Below, piece after piece: positions 35,901 to 43,573 of a stretch of 64,000 bases of DNA (the stretch's first letter is position 1; each line of letters starts with the position of its first letter). This DNA comes from Vibrio sp. S9_S30 (lineage in GTDB: Bacteria > Pseudomonadota > Gammaproteobacteria > Enterobacterales > Vibrionaceae). Both the position numbers and the translations under genes were made by a program. The stretch is from positions 1-64,000 of the forward strand of contig NZ_JAAUWT010000019.1 of assembly GCF_014694455.1 (NCBI RefSeq), given 5' to 3'. The notes under the pieces were generated by a model. It was not told where the DNA came from. It worked only from the letters and a program-made list of their open reading frames with translations, and did not search any database.

Positions 35901-36308
35901 TTCAGCCGTTGCCGCCCAGACAAACTTGTTACTCACGCCCAATTTCAATATTCGACGATTGGCAGGAAGCGCTGTAATTTGTTCTTGTGGGAAGTTGGGT
36001 TTGAACCGGAATATCTTGTTGTTTTCTGAGAACCAGAAATATTGCCGACTGTACGCGACCTGAGAGAGTTTACGTTCAAAGACACTGCCCGAACGGGGAA
36101 GAATGTGCTGACCGTCAAAAAACCTCAACTGCCCATGAATATCATGAATCCAAAGTCCGCCATCTGGACCTGATATCAGATTTTGTGCGGTGAGAGACTG
36201 CCCTTGCATTTGAAATGGCAAGGGGTAGAAAATGGAATTGCTTTCGTGCGCTCGCAAGCTTTGACTGACAATAAGCAATATCAATATCAGTACGAATCGC
36301 GTAATCAA
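32904..36308 (-). CDS. Membrane-spanning propeller sensor with AraC-type DNA-binding domain
   Basis: A 1134-residue regulator of the hybrid two-component/AraC architecture. Signal peptide (about residues 1-20), a periplasmic two-component-propeller region with many repeats of the VWIGTDHGLYYY kind (about 50-620), a Y_Y_Y-type domain (about 640-715, GEYELEVRTSS), one TM segment (about 722-745, SGWFIAYVIVCLMVFAGLIV), a coiled linker, a kinase-like region, and a C-terminal AraC HTH (about 1035-1130, DVAHETGFNDPSYFSQRFKH). The linker lacks an SHELRTPL-type phospho-His box and the ATPase region keeps only an IQDTGNP remnant; there is no receiver. It probably works as a one-component transmembrane regulator. 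The signal and target are unknown. Confidence 0.8.
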   Translation of the reverse strand: MITRFVLILILLIVSQSLRAHESNSIFYPLPFQMQGQSLTAQNLISGPDGGLWIHDIHGQLRFFDGQHILPRSGSVFERKLSQVAYSRQYFWFSENNKIFRFKPNFPQEQITALPANRRILKLGVSNKFVWAATAENFYTLDLDDNSLTEYPLSFVYKSNSQKRVIVNDAKYVSDRWILGTSSGVYFNQGKKFYHIRSSGKHHIESLHFSQKRRELIVGSLQGARIITIDNESRDFKVIGSSHVLAIEETDTSYWLGTENGIYIYHFLTGETDHISSNYQDDYALPGDHVYDLYNDGQGGVWVATNKGINYYSLYSRLFERIRFGNSSQHLGLGNIRQIFTSSNGAHWIGTDQGFYLLNPKNMHYPKLLLKGGVNDLVQQGKFLWLAMSDGLRKFNLETLALESEMLPSQLNQRVINRITIDKNGMLWVATAEGLIRYQPDSKVTENFGFDWVVKQYFPTQITHLYTSSTGTVWIGTDHGLYYYDNGRLQFERGVETLLARTLDMSETVDGKTWRISSRGLSLYDPETLSPQIVPLFEADIKPLCSVTTANGMWLSTSKGLSFYSNDGQLRQHYGAPFGVINNEFLPDVCSVGPNGDNLIFGSKLGIIMTSERALKATQLPLSRVKFGQVLLDRKPFEFAPDSSKQYQVPHGKNLSFVVGVLPDFDVWSLEYRLLGSRNENWISLQGSQLTFDYLLPGEYELEVRTSSQSELEVEGSSFSFVVSTPWYMSGWFIAYVIVCLMVFAGLIVLWRSRQIRRINKALRDKVELRTSQLKHQSDMLVNSNKLLKRQINIRQSYIDSLAGKTKSVFEDICQSGAEPGQFKKAFYLLQQIVDLSVKSQGESKASHELNAVCDAVVVHWDKELAKQGVQLNVHRSPASISVYVEQFNLDYVLHGMLANVSRRSRRGDQIELVVVNHAEQCGFRIQDTGNPISQQEVLGYNAFNHKYSGEEWSALTDTSLQGLRRYVEYSGGECIFRKKDNNANIIDVLWSNAPVEELDIPIRRTLMTSTKEDTIVSEEQAPLTEEEQWLSRVFEIVETHYHDPDFGTAPMSKMIYTSERSLQRKFKSQTGKTFKEYLNEIRLEKACQRLISGEKVSDVAHETGFNDPSYFSQRFKHHYGISPSKFIEANQGA

Positions 36309-36400
36309 ATCCTTTCCTTTTTCTAAACCGGAAACACTCCATCACCAATTTCAGATACTGGTCATTTTGAGTAGCTTGATACGTTATACGAATTATGGTG

Positions 36401-36430
36401 AATAAAAAAGGTGCGTCTCGCCGCACCTTT
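36401..36430 (-). terminator. Terminator of mepM
   Basis: AAAGGTGCG (36407-36415) and CGCACCTTT (36422-36430) form a perfect 9-bp stem with loop TCTCGC; on the minus strand TTTTTTATTC follows, 8 nt past the mepM stop. Confidence 0.88.
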
Positions 36431-36437
36431 CATTTAT

Positions 36438-37790
36438 CTAGATCTGATCACGTAAAATTTGTATGACACTGCCGGCATTTTCTTTAAATTCCGGCAACTT
36501 AGGCTTGGGAACATCCGATGCTTTGGGTAGTTGTACCTTCATTGCATCGACTGGACGTGAATTTTTGATAAATTCATAGTGAAGGTGGGGTCCTGTAGAG
36601 CGCCCCGTATTCCCGCTTAAAGCGATTTTTTGTCCGCGAGTTACGGTATCCCCCACTTTAACGAGAATTCGATGTAAGTGTAAATACCTTGTCATGTACT
36701 CTCGACCATGCTTGATGACCACATAGTTACCCGCTAAAGGATGACTGCGAGCTTTCACCACTTTCCCATCGCCAATAGAGTAGATAGGGGTTCCAATTGG
36801 AGTCGCAAAATCGGTTCCATTGTGGGGAGACACTCGCCCTGTCACTGGGTGCTTTCGGTGGGGGTTAAAACGGGAGCTAACTCGATATCGCTTATTGATT
36901 GGCAAGCGATCAAATGCCTGTTCCAAACTTTGACCTGACGCATCGTAAAAACGGTTATCATCAAATTTTACTGCGGTGTATTCTCTTCCACCATTCACAT
37001 AAAGCAAGGCTTTTACATCCCCCCGACCAACAGCCTTACCATCAATAAACTCCTGCTCAAGCTGAACAGCAAATTTGTCACCTTTACGCGCCAGTCGCCC
37101 AAAATCAAACTTCCATTGCATTGATTTAACAATGGTTGTGATCTGCCCTGGCGATAATCCCGCATTCAGCGCTGATTGATAAAAGCTTCCAGATATCTGC
37201 CCCGTCACTAAGACAGGTTTCAACTCTCCGGCGTTTTCCAACCTTTGATATTGATACCCAGAATCACCAAGAGTATAAAGATCGTATTCTTTGGCGTTTC
37301 TATCAATACGAAACTCATCAAGTCGACCATCCGCATCCAACGTCCACGTTAACGTCATCCCTGGACGAAGACGTTCAGCAGCCTTATTCGTATGAATAAG
37401 CGCATACATATCATTTAATTTTAGACCGTACTGCTCAAATACCGTGCTCAGCAACTCCCCTTTAGCCACGACATGGGAATGAGTCGGTTCAATTGCATTC
37501 GCCAACTCTTCTTCAAGTTCGTCTTTTGGAGCGGAAAATTCAGGGGCATTAGAGTCGATTTGAACACCTAAGGGTTCACTATTTTGATCAGAAAGTGCCA
37601 TGGTTTGCTCACTTTGAAGATCAATGTCCACTCTTTCAGGAGGTGTTGCAACGGGTTGTGAGGGAATGGAAACGGAACTTGGCCGCCAAAACGATACACC
37701 AATAGTAAATATCGTTAGACTTAGAATGGTGAGTTTGTGCTTTTTGGGTAATCGCTGCCAATTTTTGGCAGCGACATTGATATTTTTCAT
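36438..37790 (-). CDS. mepM: Murein DD-endopeptidase, MepM-like (M23 peptidase)
   Basis: Cleaves D-Ala-mDAP crosslinks to open the peptidoglycan for growth; anchored in the inner membrane facing the periplasm. 450 residues (E. coli MepM 440). An N-terminal membrane anchor lies at about residues 20-38 (LTILSLTIFTIGVSFW), then a Pro/Glu-rich linker, a LysM/OapA-like region (HVVAKGELLSTVFEQYGL at about 105-122), and the C-terminal M23 domain with PHNGTDFATP (zinc His and Asp) and the HLHYEF HxH motif near residue 400. Its start overlaps the znuA stop by 4 nt, so it is co-transcribed with znuA; mepM next to znuA is a familiar order. Confidence 0.9.
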   Translation of the reverse strand: MKNINVAAKNWQRLPKKHKLTILSLTIFTIGVSFWRPSSVSIPSQPVATPPERVDIDLQSEQTMALSDQNSEPLGVQIDSNAPEFSAPKDELEEELANAIEPTHSHVVAKGELLSTVFEQYGLKLNDMYALIHTNKAAERLRPGMTLTWTLDADGRLDEFRIDRNAKEYDLYTLGDSGYQYQRLENAGELKPVLVTGQISGSFYQSALNAGLSPGQITTIVKSMQWKFDFGRLARKGDKFAVQLEQEFIDGKAVGRGDVKALLYVNGGREYTAVKFDDNRFYDASGQSLEQAFDRLPINKRYRVSSRFNPHRKHPVTGRVSPHNGTDFATPIGTPIYSIGDGKVVKARSHPLAGNYVVIKHGREYMTRYLHLHRILVKVGDTVTRGQKIALSGNTGRSTGPHLHYEFIKNSRPVDAMKVQLPKASDVPKPKLPEFKENAGSVIQILRDQI

Positions 37791-38728
37791 TCAGATAAAC
37801 AGCTAGCGAATTGGGAGCCTAATGACTTTAAAAAGTCGAAATATGCCCCAGACTGCACTTTAATGTTCACCGCAAGTGGATCAAGTTCGCCTTTATTCAC
37901 ACTTGTTCCACGCGTTACGGAGCTGACTACAGCTGGGGTAAACTGAGGTTCAGAGAATACGCAATATGCCTCTTCAGATTCAAGTTTTTTACGTATTTTG
38001 TTTAAGGTTTTTGCGCCAGGCTTACGCTCCGGACTCACAGTAAAGTGACCTAAGTTATTTAATTTAAAATGATTTTCGAAATAACCATACGCATCATGAA
38101 AAACAAAATACCCATTGTCGCGCACTGGTAGTAATTGCGCTTCTATCTCTGCGTTTGTTTTATTTAAGTTAACTTTAAATGCCGCCAAATTATCTTGGTA
38201 ATGTTTTGCATTATCTGGATCAATCTTAGATAGCCTGTTTGCGATTGCGATAGCTGCCTGAAGCGCATAATCTGGACCTAGCCATAAATGCATATCGTAC
38301 ACACCATGTTTGTGTTCTTCATGCCCATTTTGATGATTGGACTCTTCGTCATGATGTTTATTTTCGCTGTGATGCGATTCATCTTCATCACATCCACAAT
38401 CACCGTATTCTCTTAACTGAATTTCCGGTTGTTCTTGCAATGCGAACGCACCGGAATGATTGTCCATTACGCCAGTAAGGAAAGTTTCCATGTCTTCACC
38501 GATCCAAACCACTAAATCGGCTTCCTTGATTTTTTTTATGTCAGATGGCTTCAACGCGTAATCATGAGGTGAAGTATTTGTAGACAGCAGAACGTCTGAC
38601 GTAGATACTCCCTGCGTAATTTCATTCGTAATGAGTTGAATCGGCTTGATAGAGCTTAGAACGTTGGCAGCGCTGACAATAGAAGGCATCAGACCTAACA
38701 ACAAAAATACATGACCAAAACGTGGCAT
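37787..38728 (-). CDS. znuA: Zinc ABC transporter substrate-binding protein ZnuA
   Basis: Periplasmic high-affinity zinc receptor of the ZnuABC importer. 313 residues (E. coli 310). A signal peptide (about residues 1-20, ending VSA) precedes the cluster A-I fold. Zinc ligands are visible in NTSPHDYALKPSD (His about 54), DMHLWLGPD (His about 146), FHDAYGYFE and the later conserved acidic site. The His/Glu-rich loop of about residues 115-140 (DESHHSENKHHDEESNHQ) is typical of zinc receptors. It is divergent from znuCB with a Zur-like site between them, and overlaps mepM downstream by 4 nt. Confidence 0.94.
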   Translation of the reverse strand: MPRFGHVFLLLGLMPSIVSAANVLSSIKPIQLITNEITQGVSTSDVLLSTNTSPHDYALKPSDIKKIKEADLVVWIGEDMETFLTGVMDNHSGAFALQEQPEIQLREYGDCGCDEDESHHSENKHHDEESNHQNGHEEHKHGVYDMHLWLGPDYALQAAIAIANRLSKIDPDNAKHYQDNLAAFKVNLNKTNAEIEAQLLPVRDNGYFVFHDAYGYFENHFKLNNLGHFTVSPERKPGAKTLNKIRKKLESEEAYCVFSEPQFTPAVVSSVTRGTSVNKGELDPLAVNIKVQSGAYFDFLKSLGSQFASCLSE

Positions 38729-38767
38729 TTTATCCTCGGGGTATTCAATACTTGGCGTAAACAGGGG

Positions 38768-38790
38768 TAAATGTTACTTTATAACACATC
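38768..38790. promoter_or_regulatory. Zur-box-like operator
   Basis: The 23-nt stretch 38768-38790 holds ATGTTA-CTT-TATAACA, closely following the known Zur consensus GAAATGTTATANTATAACATTTC. It lies in the 84-nt gap between znuA and znuCB, 22 nt upstream of the znuC start, where it could repress both directions when zinc is sufficient. Confidence 0.68.
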
Positions 38791-38812
38791 AGTATTGCAA
38801 TAGCGGTTTATA

Positions 38813-39595
38813 ATGACTCTTCTCGTTTCTCTCAAATCGATACGGGTACAATTTGGTGATAAGCCTGTTCTCGACAACATCAATCTAGACCTACATAAAG
38901 GTCATATTACTACGTTGATTGGTCCCAATGGGGCAGGAAAATCAACGTTAGTAAAAGTACTTCTTGGGCTAAACAAACGATTTGATGGCACATTATCATT
39001 TATAGGCAAACCCAAAATAGGGTACGTTCCACAAAAACTCAGGTTAAATGACACTCTTCCTCTTAGTGTCGAACGATTTCTCAAACTTGCAGGAAAATAC
39101 AGCAAACAAGAACGACTCGAAGCTTTAAAACTGGTCGGTGCTGCCCATCTACTGGATAACAATATGCATCGGCTGTCCGGTGGTGAAAATCAGCGTGTTT
39201 TGCTCGCAAGAGCATTGCTTCAGCGACCTGATCTGCTTGTATTGGATGAGCCAGCACAAGGCGTTGATGTACAAGGTCAAATAGACCTTTATAACTTAAT
39301 CGACCATTTGAGGCATCGATTTCATTGCGCTGTATTGATGGTGTCACACGATCTGCATCTCGTCATGGCAAAAACAGATTATGTGGTCTGTTTACATCAC
39401 CATGTGTGTTGTTCCGGTACCCCTGCTGCCGTCAGCGAACATCCCTCTTATATTGAGCTGTTTGGTCATCGTAGCCGTGAATCTTTGGCTTTTTATCAAC
39501 ACGATCATCACCACCATCATGACCTATCCGGCGACCCCGTCGCTGGAGACGCAGATGCGTGCCAACATATTCAACACGGTCACAAACATGATTGA
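38813..39595 (+). CDS. znuC: Zinc ABC transporter ATPase ZnuC
   Basis: Energises zinc import by ZnuB. 260 residues (E. coli 251). Walker A GPNGAGKSTLVK at about residues 37-48, signature LSGGENQRVLLARA, Walker B LLVLDEPAQGVD, and the switch His in VSHDLH. The C-terminus is histidine-rich (HDHHHHHD, then HIQHGHKHD), which suggests metal buffering or sensing. The stop overlaps the znuB start by 8 nt. The ribosome-binding site is weak. Confidence 0.94.
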   Translation: MTLLVSLKSIRVQFGDKPVLDNINLDLHKGHITTLIGPNGAGKSTLVKVLLGLNKRFDGTLSFIGKPKIGYVPQKLRLNDTLPLSVERFLKLAGKYSKQERLEALKLVGAAHLLDNNMHRLSGGENQRVLLARALLQRPDLLVLDEPAQGVDVQGQIDLYNLIDHLRHRFHCAVLMVSHDLHLVMAKTDYVVCLHHHVCCSGTPAAVSEHPSYIELFGHRSRESLAFYQHDHHHHHDLSGDPVAGDADACQHIQHGHKHD

Positions 39596-40373
39596 GTTTC
39601 TTCTTCCTTCTATTCTTGCTGGCATTGCTATCGCGCTGATTGCTGGACCGTTGGGCTCTTTTGTCGTTTGGCGCAAAATGGCCTACTTTGGCGATACCCT
39701 AGCGCACGCTTCGTTACTGGGTTTATCTTTGGGGTTTTTGCTCGATATTAATATCTACTTGGCTTTGGTTATTTGCTGTATTGCCCTTGCCGCTATTCTT
39801 GTCACCCTTCAAAAACAAGAAGTTGTTGCAACCGACACGCTATTAGGTATTTTGGCTCATAGCTCACTATCACTCGGATTGGTGGCAATCAGCTTTTTCG
39901 ATAATGTGCGTGTCGATTTAATGGGGTATTTGTTTGGCGATCTGCTGGCAGTATCGCCGCAAGACTTAATCTTTATATTTGCTGGTGGAACATTCATTGT
40001 CGCGACACTTATGTATTTTTGGCACCCTCTGCTGTCGAGCAGCGTCAATGAAGAATTGGCAAGTATTGAGGGGATCAATACTGATCTCATGCGACTTGTC
40101 TTGATGTTATTGGTTGGTGTGGTGATTGCGGTCGGAATGAAATTTGTCGGCGCCCTTCTGATCACGTCACTTATGATTATCCCTGCTGCCGCCGCTCGTC
40201 GGTTTTCACGCACACCAGAGCAAATGGCGATGCTATCTTCGGTGTTTGGCGTGATTGCAGTATTGTGTGGTCTATCATTTTCCTGGAATTTGGATACGCC
40301 CGCTGGTCCTTCTGTTGTGATTAGTGCCGCCATTATTTTTATATTGTCTCAATTCAAAAAAGTAGTGCACTAA
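39588..40373 (+). CDS. znuB: Zinc ABC transporter permease ZnuB
   Basis: Inner-membrane channel of ZnuABC. The start is placed at ATG 39588 (MIEFLLPSILAGIAIALI), giving 261 residues, the E. coli length; a longer frame beginning at 39381 lies inside znuC and is spurious. Seven or more hydrophobic segments are visible, with the family signature VWRKMAYFGDTLAHASLLG at about residues 28-46 and the LLITSLMIIPAAAARRFS coupling region near 190-207. It overlaps the znuC 3' end by 8 nt, which suggests translational coupling, and a terminator follows. Confidence 0.94.
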   Translation: MIEFLLPSILAGIAIALIAGPLGSFVVWRKMAYFGDTLAHASLLGLSLGFLLDINIYLALVICCIALAAILVTLQKQEVVATDTLLGILAHSSLSLGLVAISFFDNVRVDLMGYLFGDLLAVSPQDLIFIFAGGTFIVATLMYFWHPLLSSSVNEELASIEGINTDLMRLVLMLLVGVVIAVGMKFVGALLITSLMIIPAAAARRFSRTPEQMAMLSSVFGVIAVLCGLSFSWNLDTPAGPSVVISAAIIFILSQFKKVVH

Positions 40374-40397
40374 ACAACAACCTCAATTGAAGATCAC

Positions 40398-40425
40398 AAA
40401 AGGGAAGCCTCGCTTCCCTTTTTTG
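40398..40425. terminator. Bidirectional terminator between znuB and msbA
   Basis: AAAAGGGAAGC (40398-40408) and GCTTCCCTTTT (40412-40422) form a perfect 11-bp stem with a 3-nt loop. There are T-runs on both strands, and it lies 24 nt past znuB and 16 nt past the convergent msbA. Confidence 0.88.
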
Positions 40426-40440
40426 CATTCAGTAGCGTCT

Positions 40441-42225
40441 TCAGACTAAGGAATCAGGCGATGCCTGCGTCTTCTGTTCTTTTGATTTGAGGCTTTGGTA
40501 AAGCTTTGAGTAGACAGGATCGGAGTTTAAAAGGTCTTGGTGAGCCCCTTGACCAGACACCTTCCCTTGATCAATAACAATAATGTTATCGGCATGCTCT
40601 ATCGTTGATAAGCGATGCGCAATCACCACTAATGTCTTCTCTTTTTGAATATTCACCAAAGCTTTCTGTATTGCTCTTTCCGATTCCGTATCAAGAGCGG
40701 ACGTCGCTTCATCCAGAATCAGAACCTTCGATTTTTTCAACAAAGCTCTTGCAATCGCCAGGCGCTGGCGCTGCCCTCCAGAAAGGGTCACCCCATTTTG
40801 ACCAATTTCAGTATCGTAACCCTCTGGTAACTGAACAATAAATTCATGGGCATTCGCCAATTTGGCTGCGTTCTCTATGTCTGAGCGTTTCGCGTTCTCT
40901 AATGCAGGATAGGCAATGTTATTGGCGATGCTATCGCTGAATAAATGAATATCTTGAGACACTGAGCTAATGTGCGTGCGCAGGTTAGAAAGCTCGTAAT
41001 CCTCCACATTCACACCATCAAGTAATACGGAACCAGAATCAACGGAATACAGCCTTGGAAGGAGCTGAACCAACGTACTTTTCCCCGACCCAGAGCGGCC
41101 CACTATCGCGGTCATTTTATTCGTCGGGATATCGACAGAAACATTGTCTAACGCTTTACCTGATGCGCCTTCGTAGCTAAAACTCACACCATCGAAACGG
41201 ATGTTTCCTTCTGTAGAGTCCTGAGTGTGTTTTCCCACATTGCGCTCAGTGGGCTTATCCAATATTTCAAACAGAGATTCGCACGCGGCCATACCTCGTT
41301 GAAACTCTGAAAGCACATTGGTTAGACCGCGCAAAGGACGAAGAAGGCTATACATCGACGCAAATACAACCGTAAATGTACCAGCCGAAAGCTGATTATG
41401 AACGTTGTCCATACTCGCAATGTACAACACCGCCACTAACGCAAATGACGCAATGGTTTGAATAACAGGGCTAGAGACTTGCTGTGCAATTATCAATTTC
41501 ATGTTTTGCTGGCGAACTTGATTGGTTACACCCTCAAAGCGGCTCACTTCTTTTTTTTGCCCGCCGAAGCTCAAGACTTCTTTGTGCCCTTTCAACATTT
41601 GCTCCGAACTCGTCGCCAAATTACCCATTTCATTTTGAATACTGTGGCTGACTTTTTTCAGGCGTTTGGAAATGACACTGATTAATACACCAATAACGGG
41701 ACAAACAATAAGAAGAACAGAAGAGAGCTGCCAACTGGTCCAAAACATGAGCCCAAGCAAACCGAAAATGGTCACGATTTCTCGAACAAGAGTGATCAAA
41801 GTGCTGCTGGTTGCTCCGGCAACCTGTTCGGTATCGTAAGTAATCTTAGAAAGCAACGTACCTGTGGACTCTTTGCTGAAATACGAAACAGGCATTTTCA
41901 TCAAATGGTTGAAAAGTTCTCGGCGCAACGTCATGACAATGTTGCTTGAAACCCAACTGAGTAGGTAGCCGTAGACAAACCCGCTGCATCCGCGTAAAAG
42001 TGCCGTACCTAATATGATGAATGGGAGTATCTTGAGGTAATTGGATTCGAGATCACCAAAACCTTCATCCAAAATGGGTTTGAGTAAAGACAGCATATAG
42101 ATGTCACTTAAGGCGTTAATCGCCAATGCCACAATTGCTCCGCCTATCGCCAGTTTATAAACACTGATGTAGGGAAGTAATCGCTTAAATTGTTCGATAC
42201 TTTTCTTATCTTTAATGACAGTCAT
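40441..42225 (-). CDS. msbA: Lipid A export ATP-binding/permease protein MsbA
   Basis: Homodimeric flippase that moves core-lipid A across the inner membrane. 594 residues (E. coli 582). The six-TM exporter domain shows the family's SDIYMLSLLKPILDEGFG at about residues 41-58 and SYFSKESTGTLLSKITYD at about 113-130. The ATPase domain has Walker A GRSGSGKST, signature LSGGQRQR and Walker B VLILDEATSALD. Its C-terminal tail is extended and polar. It stands alone here, convergent with znuB and divergent from a GT9 glycosyltransferase; the usual lpxK partner is not adjacent, so it may be a second copy. Confidence 0.9.
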   Translation of the reverse strand: MTVIKDKKSIEQFKRLLPYISVYKLAIGGAIVALAINALSDIYMLSLLKPILDEGFGDLESNYLKILPFIILGTALLRGCSGFVYGYLLSWVSSNIVMTLRRELFNHLMKMPVSYFSKESTGTLLSKITYDTEQVAGATSSTLITLVREIVTIFGLLGLMFWTSWQLSSVLLIVCPVIGVLISVISKRLKKVSHSIQNEMGNLATSSEQMLKGHKEVLSFGGQKKEVSRFEGVTNQVRQQNMKLIIAQQVSSPVIQTIASFALVAVLYIASMDNVHNQLSAGTFTVVFASMYSLLRPLRGLTNVLSEFQRGMAACESLFEILDKPTERNVGKHTQDSTEGNIRFDGVSFSYEGASGKALDNVSVDIPTNKMTAIVGRSGSGKSTLVQLLPRLYSVDSGSVLLDGVNVEDYELSNLRTHISSVSQDIHLFSDSIANNIAYPALENAKRSDIENAAKLANAHEFIVQLPEGYDTEIGQNGVTLSGGQRQRLAIARALLKKSKVLILDEATSALDTESERAIQKALVNIQKEKTLVVIAHRLSTIEHADNIIVIDQGKVSGQGAHQDLLNSDPVYSKLYQSLKSKEQKTQASPDSLV

Positions 42226-42382
42226 AAGGGTTTCGTGAAAATTTTTGCGCTAGGTTACCATTAATTCCATCAGTGTATTGTATTTTTGTCATCAAAACTG
42301 CTGCTGGATTTGCTGGAGAATGCTTGATAAAGTCCCTCATTTCTGTGCGCGACAGTTGCCAAATGAGAATCAAAATTTATTT

Positions 42383-43444
42383 ATGACCATACGAAATGCA
42401 TTGCGTCGGTTTGACAGCTACCGCCGTGACAAAATGAATTCATCTGAAATAGTACTGTACCAATTACTCCGTAATAATAAGTCACTTGAACCAGAGCTTT
42501 TAGCCAGTGCGGATGTCAAACATATCTTACTGATTCGTAACAATAAGCGCATCGGCAACATGTTTTTTATGTTGCCCTTTATTCGCGAACTTAAAAAGCA
42601 ATACCCAGAGGCAACCATAGACTTGCTACTGCGCGAGCCATGGCAGGGGCAATTTTTCCAAAATATGGGGCTGGGCAGATTTGACTACTCCAGTTTCTCT
42701 TTCAAACACATTATTAGCTGGTTGCGATGTATTGTCCGTTTAAGAAAAAACACATACGACTTGGTTCTCGTGCCCTACTCATCGGTAACGGACAGCATGA
42801 TGTCATCGATGCTAGATGCTCGGAATAAGGTCTCGGAGTACGCAGAAAACAGATTACCTGCGGCACCTCATTCAACGCCACTGCCCATCAGACACCCACA
42901 TGCTGCCTTAGAAAGTTTGGATGTGCTAAAAGGCATGGGAATCAAGCTCGATACCGAATACGATCATACAATGGCGTTTTCTCAAGAAGAGACAGAAAAG
43001 GCACAGCAAATTTCTCAGCAATTACGACAAGGAAAGAAGCCTATTACGTTGGCGTACTTTCGTGGAGCACGTGGAGAAAAGCAACTTGATGAAGCGACTT
43101 GGCAAACCGTGTTAACTCAGTTTGACGAGGTAACTGGGAAGCAAATTAACTGGATCGAAATATTGAGCCCAGATATTCCAGCCCCACTCAACATCGAAAC
43201 GCAAACCTATCAATCAAAAGACATGCGCATTCTTGCTGCCGTACTCAAACAAATGGATGGGTTTATTTGTTGCGATACCGGACCTTTGCATTTGGCGGAT
43301 GCCGCTGGTGCAAACTGTATTGGGCTCTACACTCATACATCGATAGAGCGATACGGCTTGCTAGGAACTAATACCGTCAATGTTGATGGTTTAGATGACC
43401 TAAATGCGGCACAAATTCTAAAGTCGCTTAAAATCCCATTTTGA
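42383..43444 (+). CDS. Glycosyltransferase family 9 protein (heptosyltransferase-like)
   Basis: A probable ADP-heptose-type LPS core glycosyltransferase of 353 residues from ATG 42383 (MTIRNALRRFDSYRRDK); the frame opens 35 codons earlier but that stretch looks non-coding. GT9 marks: the first Rossmann fold with ILLIRNNKRIGNMFFMLPFI at about residues 51-70, AYFRGARGEKQLDEATW in the second domain and the donor-binding CDTGPLHLADAAGANCIGLY near 296-315. It is divergent from msbA, consistent with a role in LPS assembly, but the acceptor sugar is unknown. Its stop codon lies at the edge of an 18-bp tandem repeat. Confidence 0.8.
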   Translation: MTIRNALRRFDSYRRDKMNSSEIVLYQLLRNNKSLEPELLASADVKHILLIRNNKRIGNMFFMLPFIRELKKQYPEATIDLLLREPWQGQFFQNMGLGRFDYSSFSFKHIISWLRCIVRLRKNTYDLVLVPYSSVTDSMMSSMLDARNKVSEYAENRLPAAPHSTPLPIRHPHAALESLDVLKGMGIKLDTEYDHTMAFSQEETEKAQQISQQLRQGKKPITLAYFRGARGEKQLDEATWQTVLTQFDEVTGKQINWIEILSPDIPAPLNIETQTYQSKDMRILAAVLKQMDGFICCDTGPLHLADAAGANCIGLYTHTSIERYGLLGTNTVNVDGLDDLNAAQILKSLKIPF

Positions 43445-43494
43445 TGGTGCTTTAGACTTTGATGATGCTTTAAGCTTTGATGATTTTGAAGATG
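43443..43494. repeat. 18-bp tandem repeat at the GT9 stop codon
   Basis: GATGGTGCTTTAGACTTT (43443-43460), GATGATGCTTTAAGCTTT (43461-43478), then GATGATTTTGAAGATG. The first unit begins inside the TGA stop of the glycosyltransferase gene. Confidence 0.78.
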
Positions 43495-43522
43495 TGGTAG
43501 CAACAGAAGCCGAAACAGAAAG

Positions 43523-43556
43523 CACAAAAAAACCGGAGCACATTGGCTCCGGTTTT
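43523..43556. terminator. Terminator between the GT9 gene and sucD
   Basis: AAAACCGGAGC (43529-43539) and GCTCCGGTTTT (43546-43556) form a perfect 11-bp stem; A-runs before it give a T-run on the minus strand, so it serves sucD and possibly both genes. Confidence 0.88.
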
Positions 43557-43573
43557 GTATTCATTGAGCTTTC

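Noticed and set aside
39381..39587. 69-residue N-terminal extension of ZnuB
   Set aside because: It lies inside znuC in another frame; ZnuB from 39588 has exactly the family length and a typical first helix.
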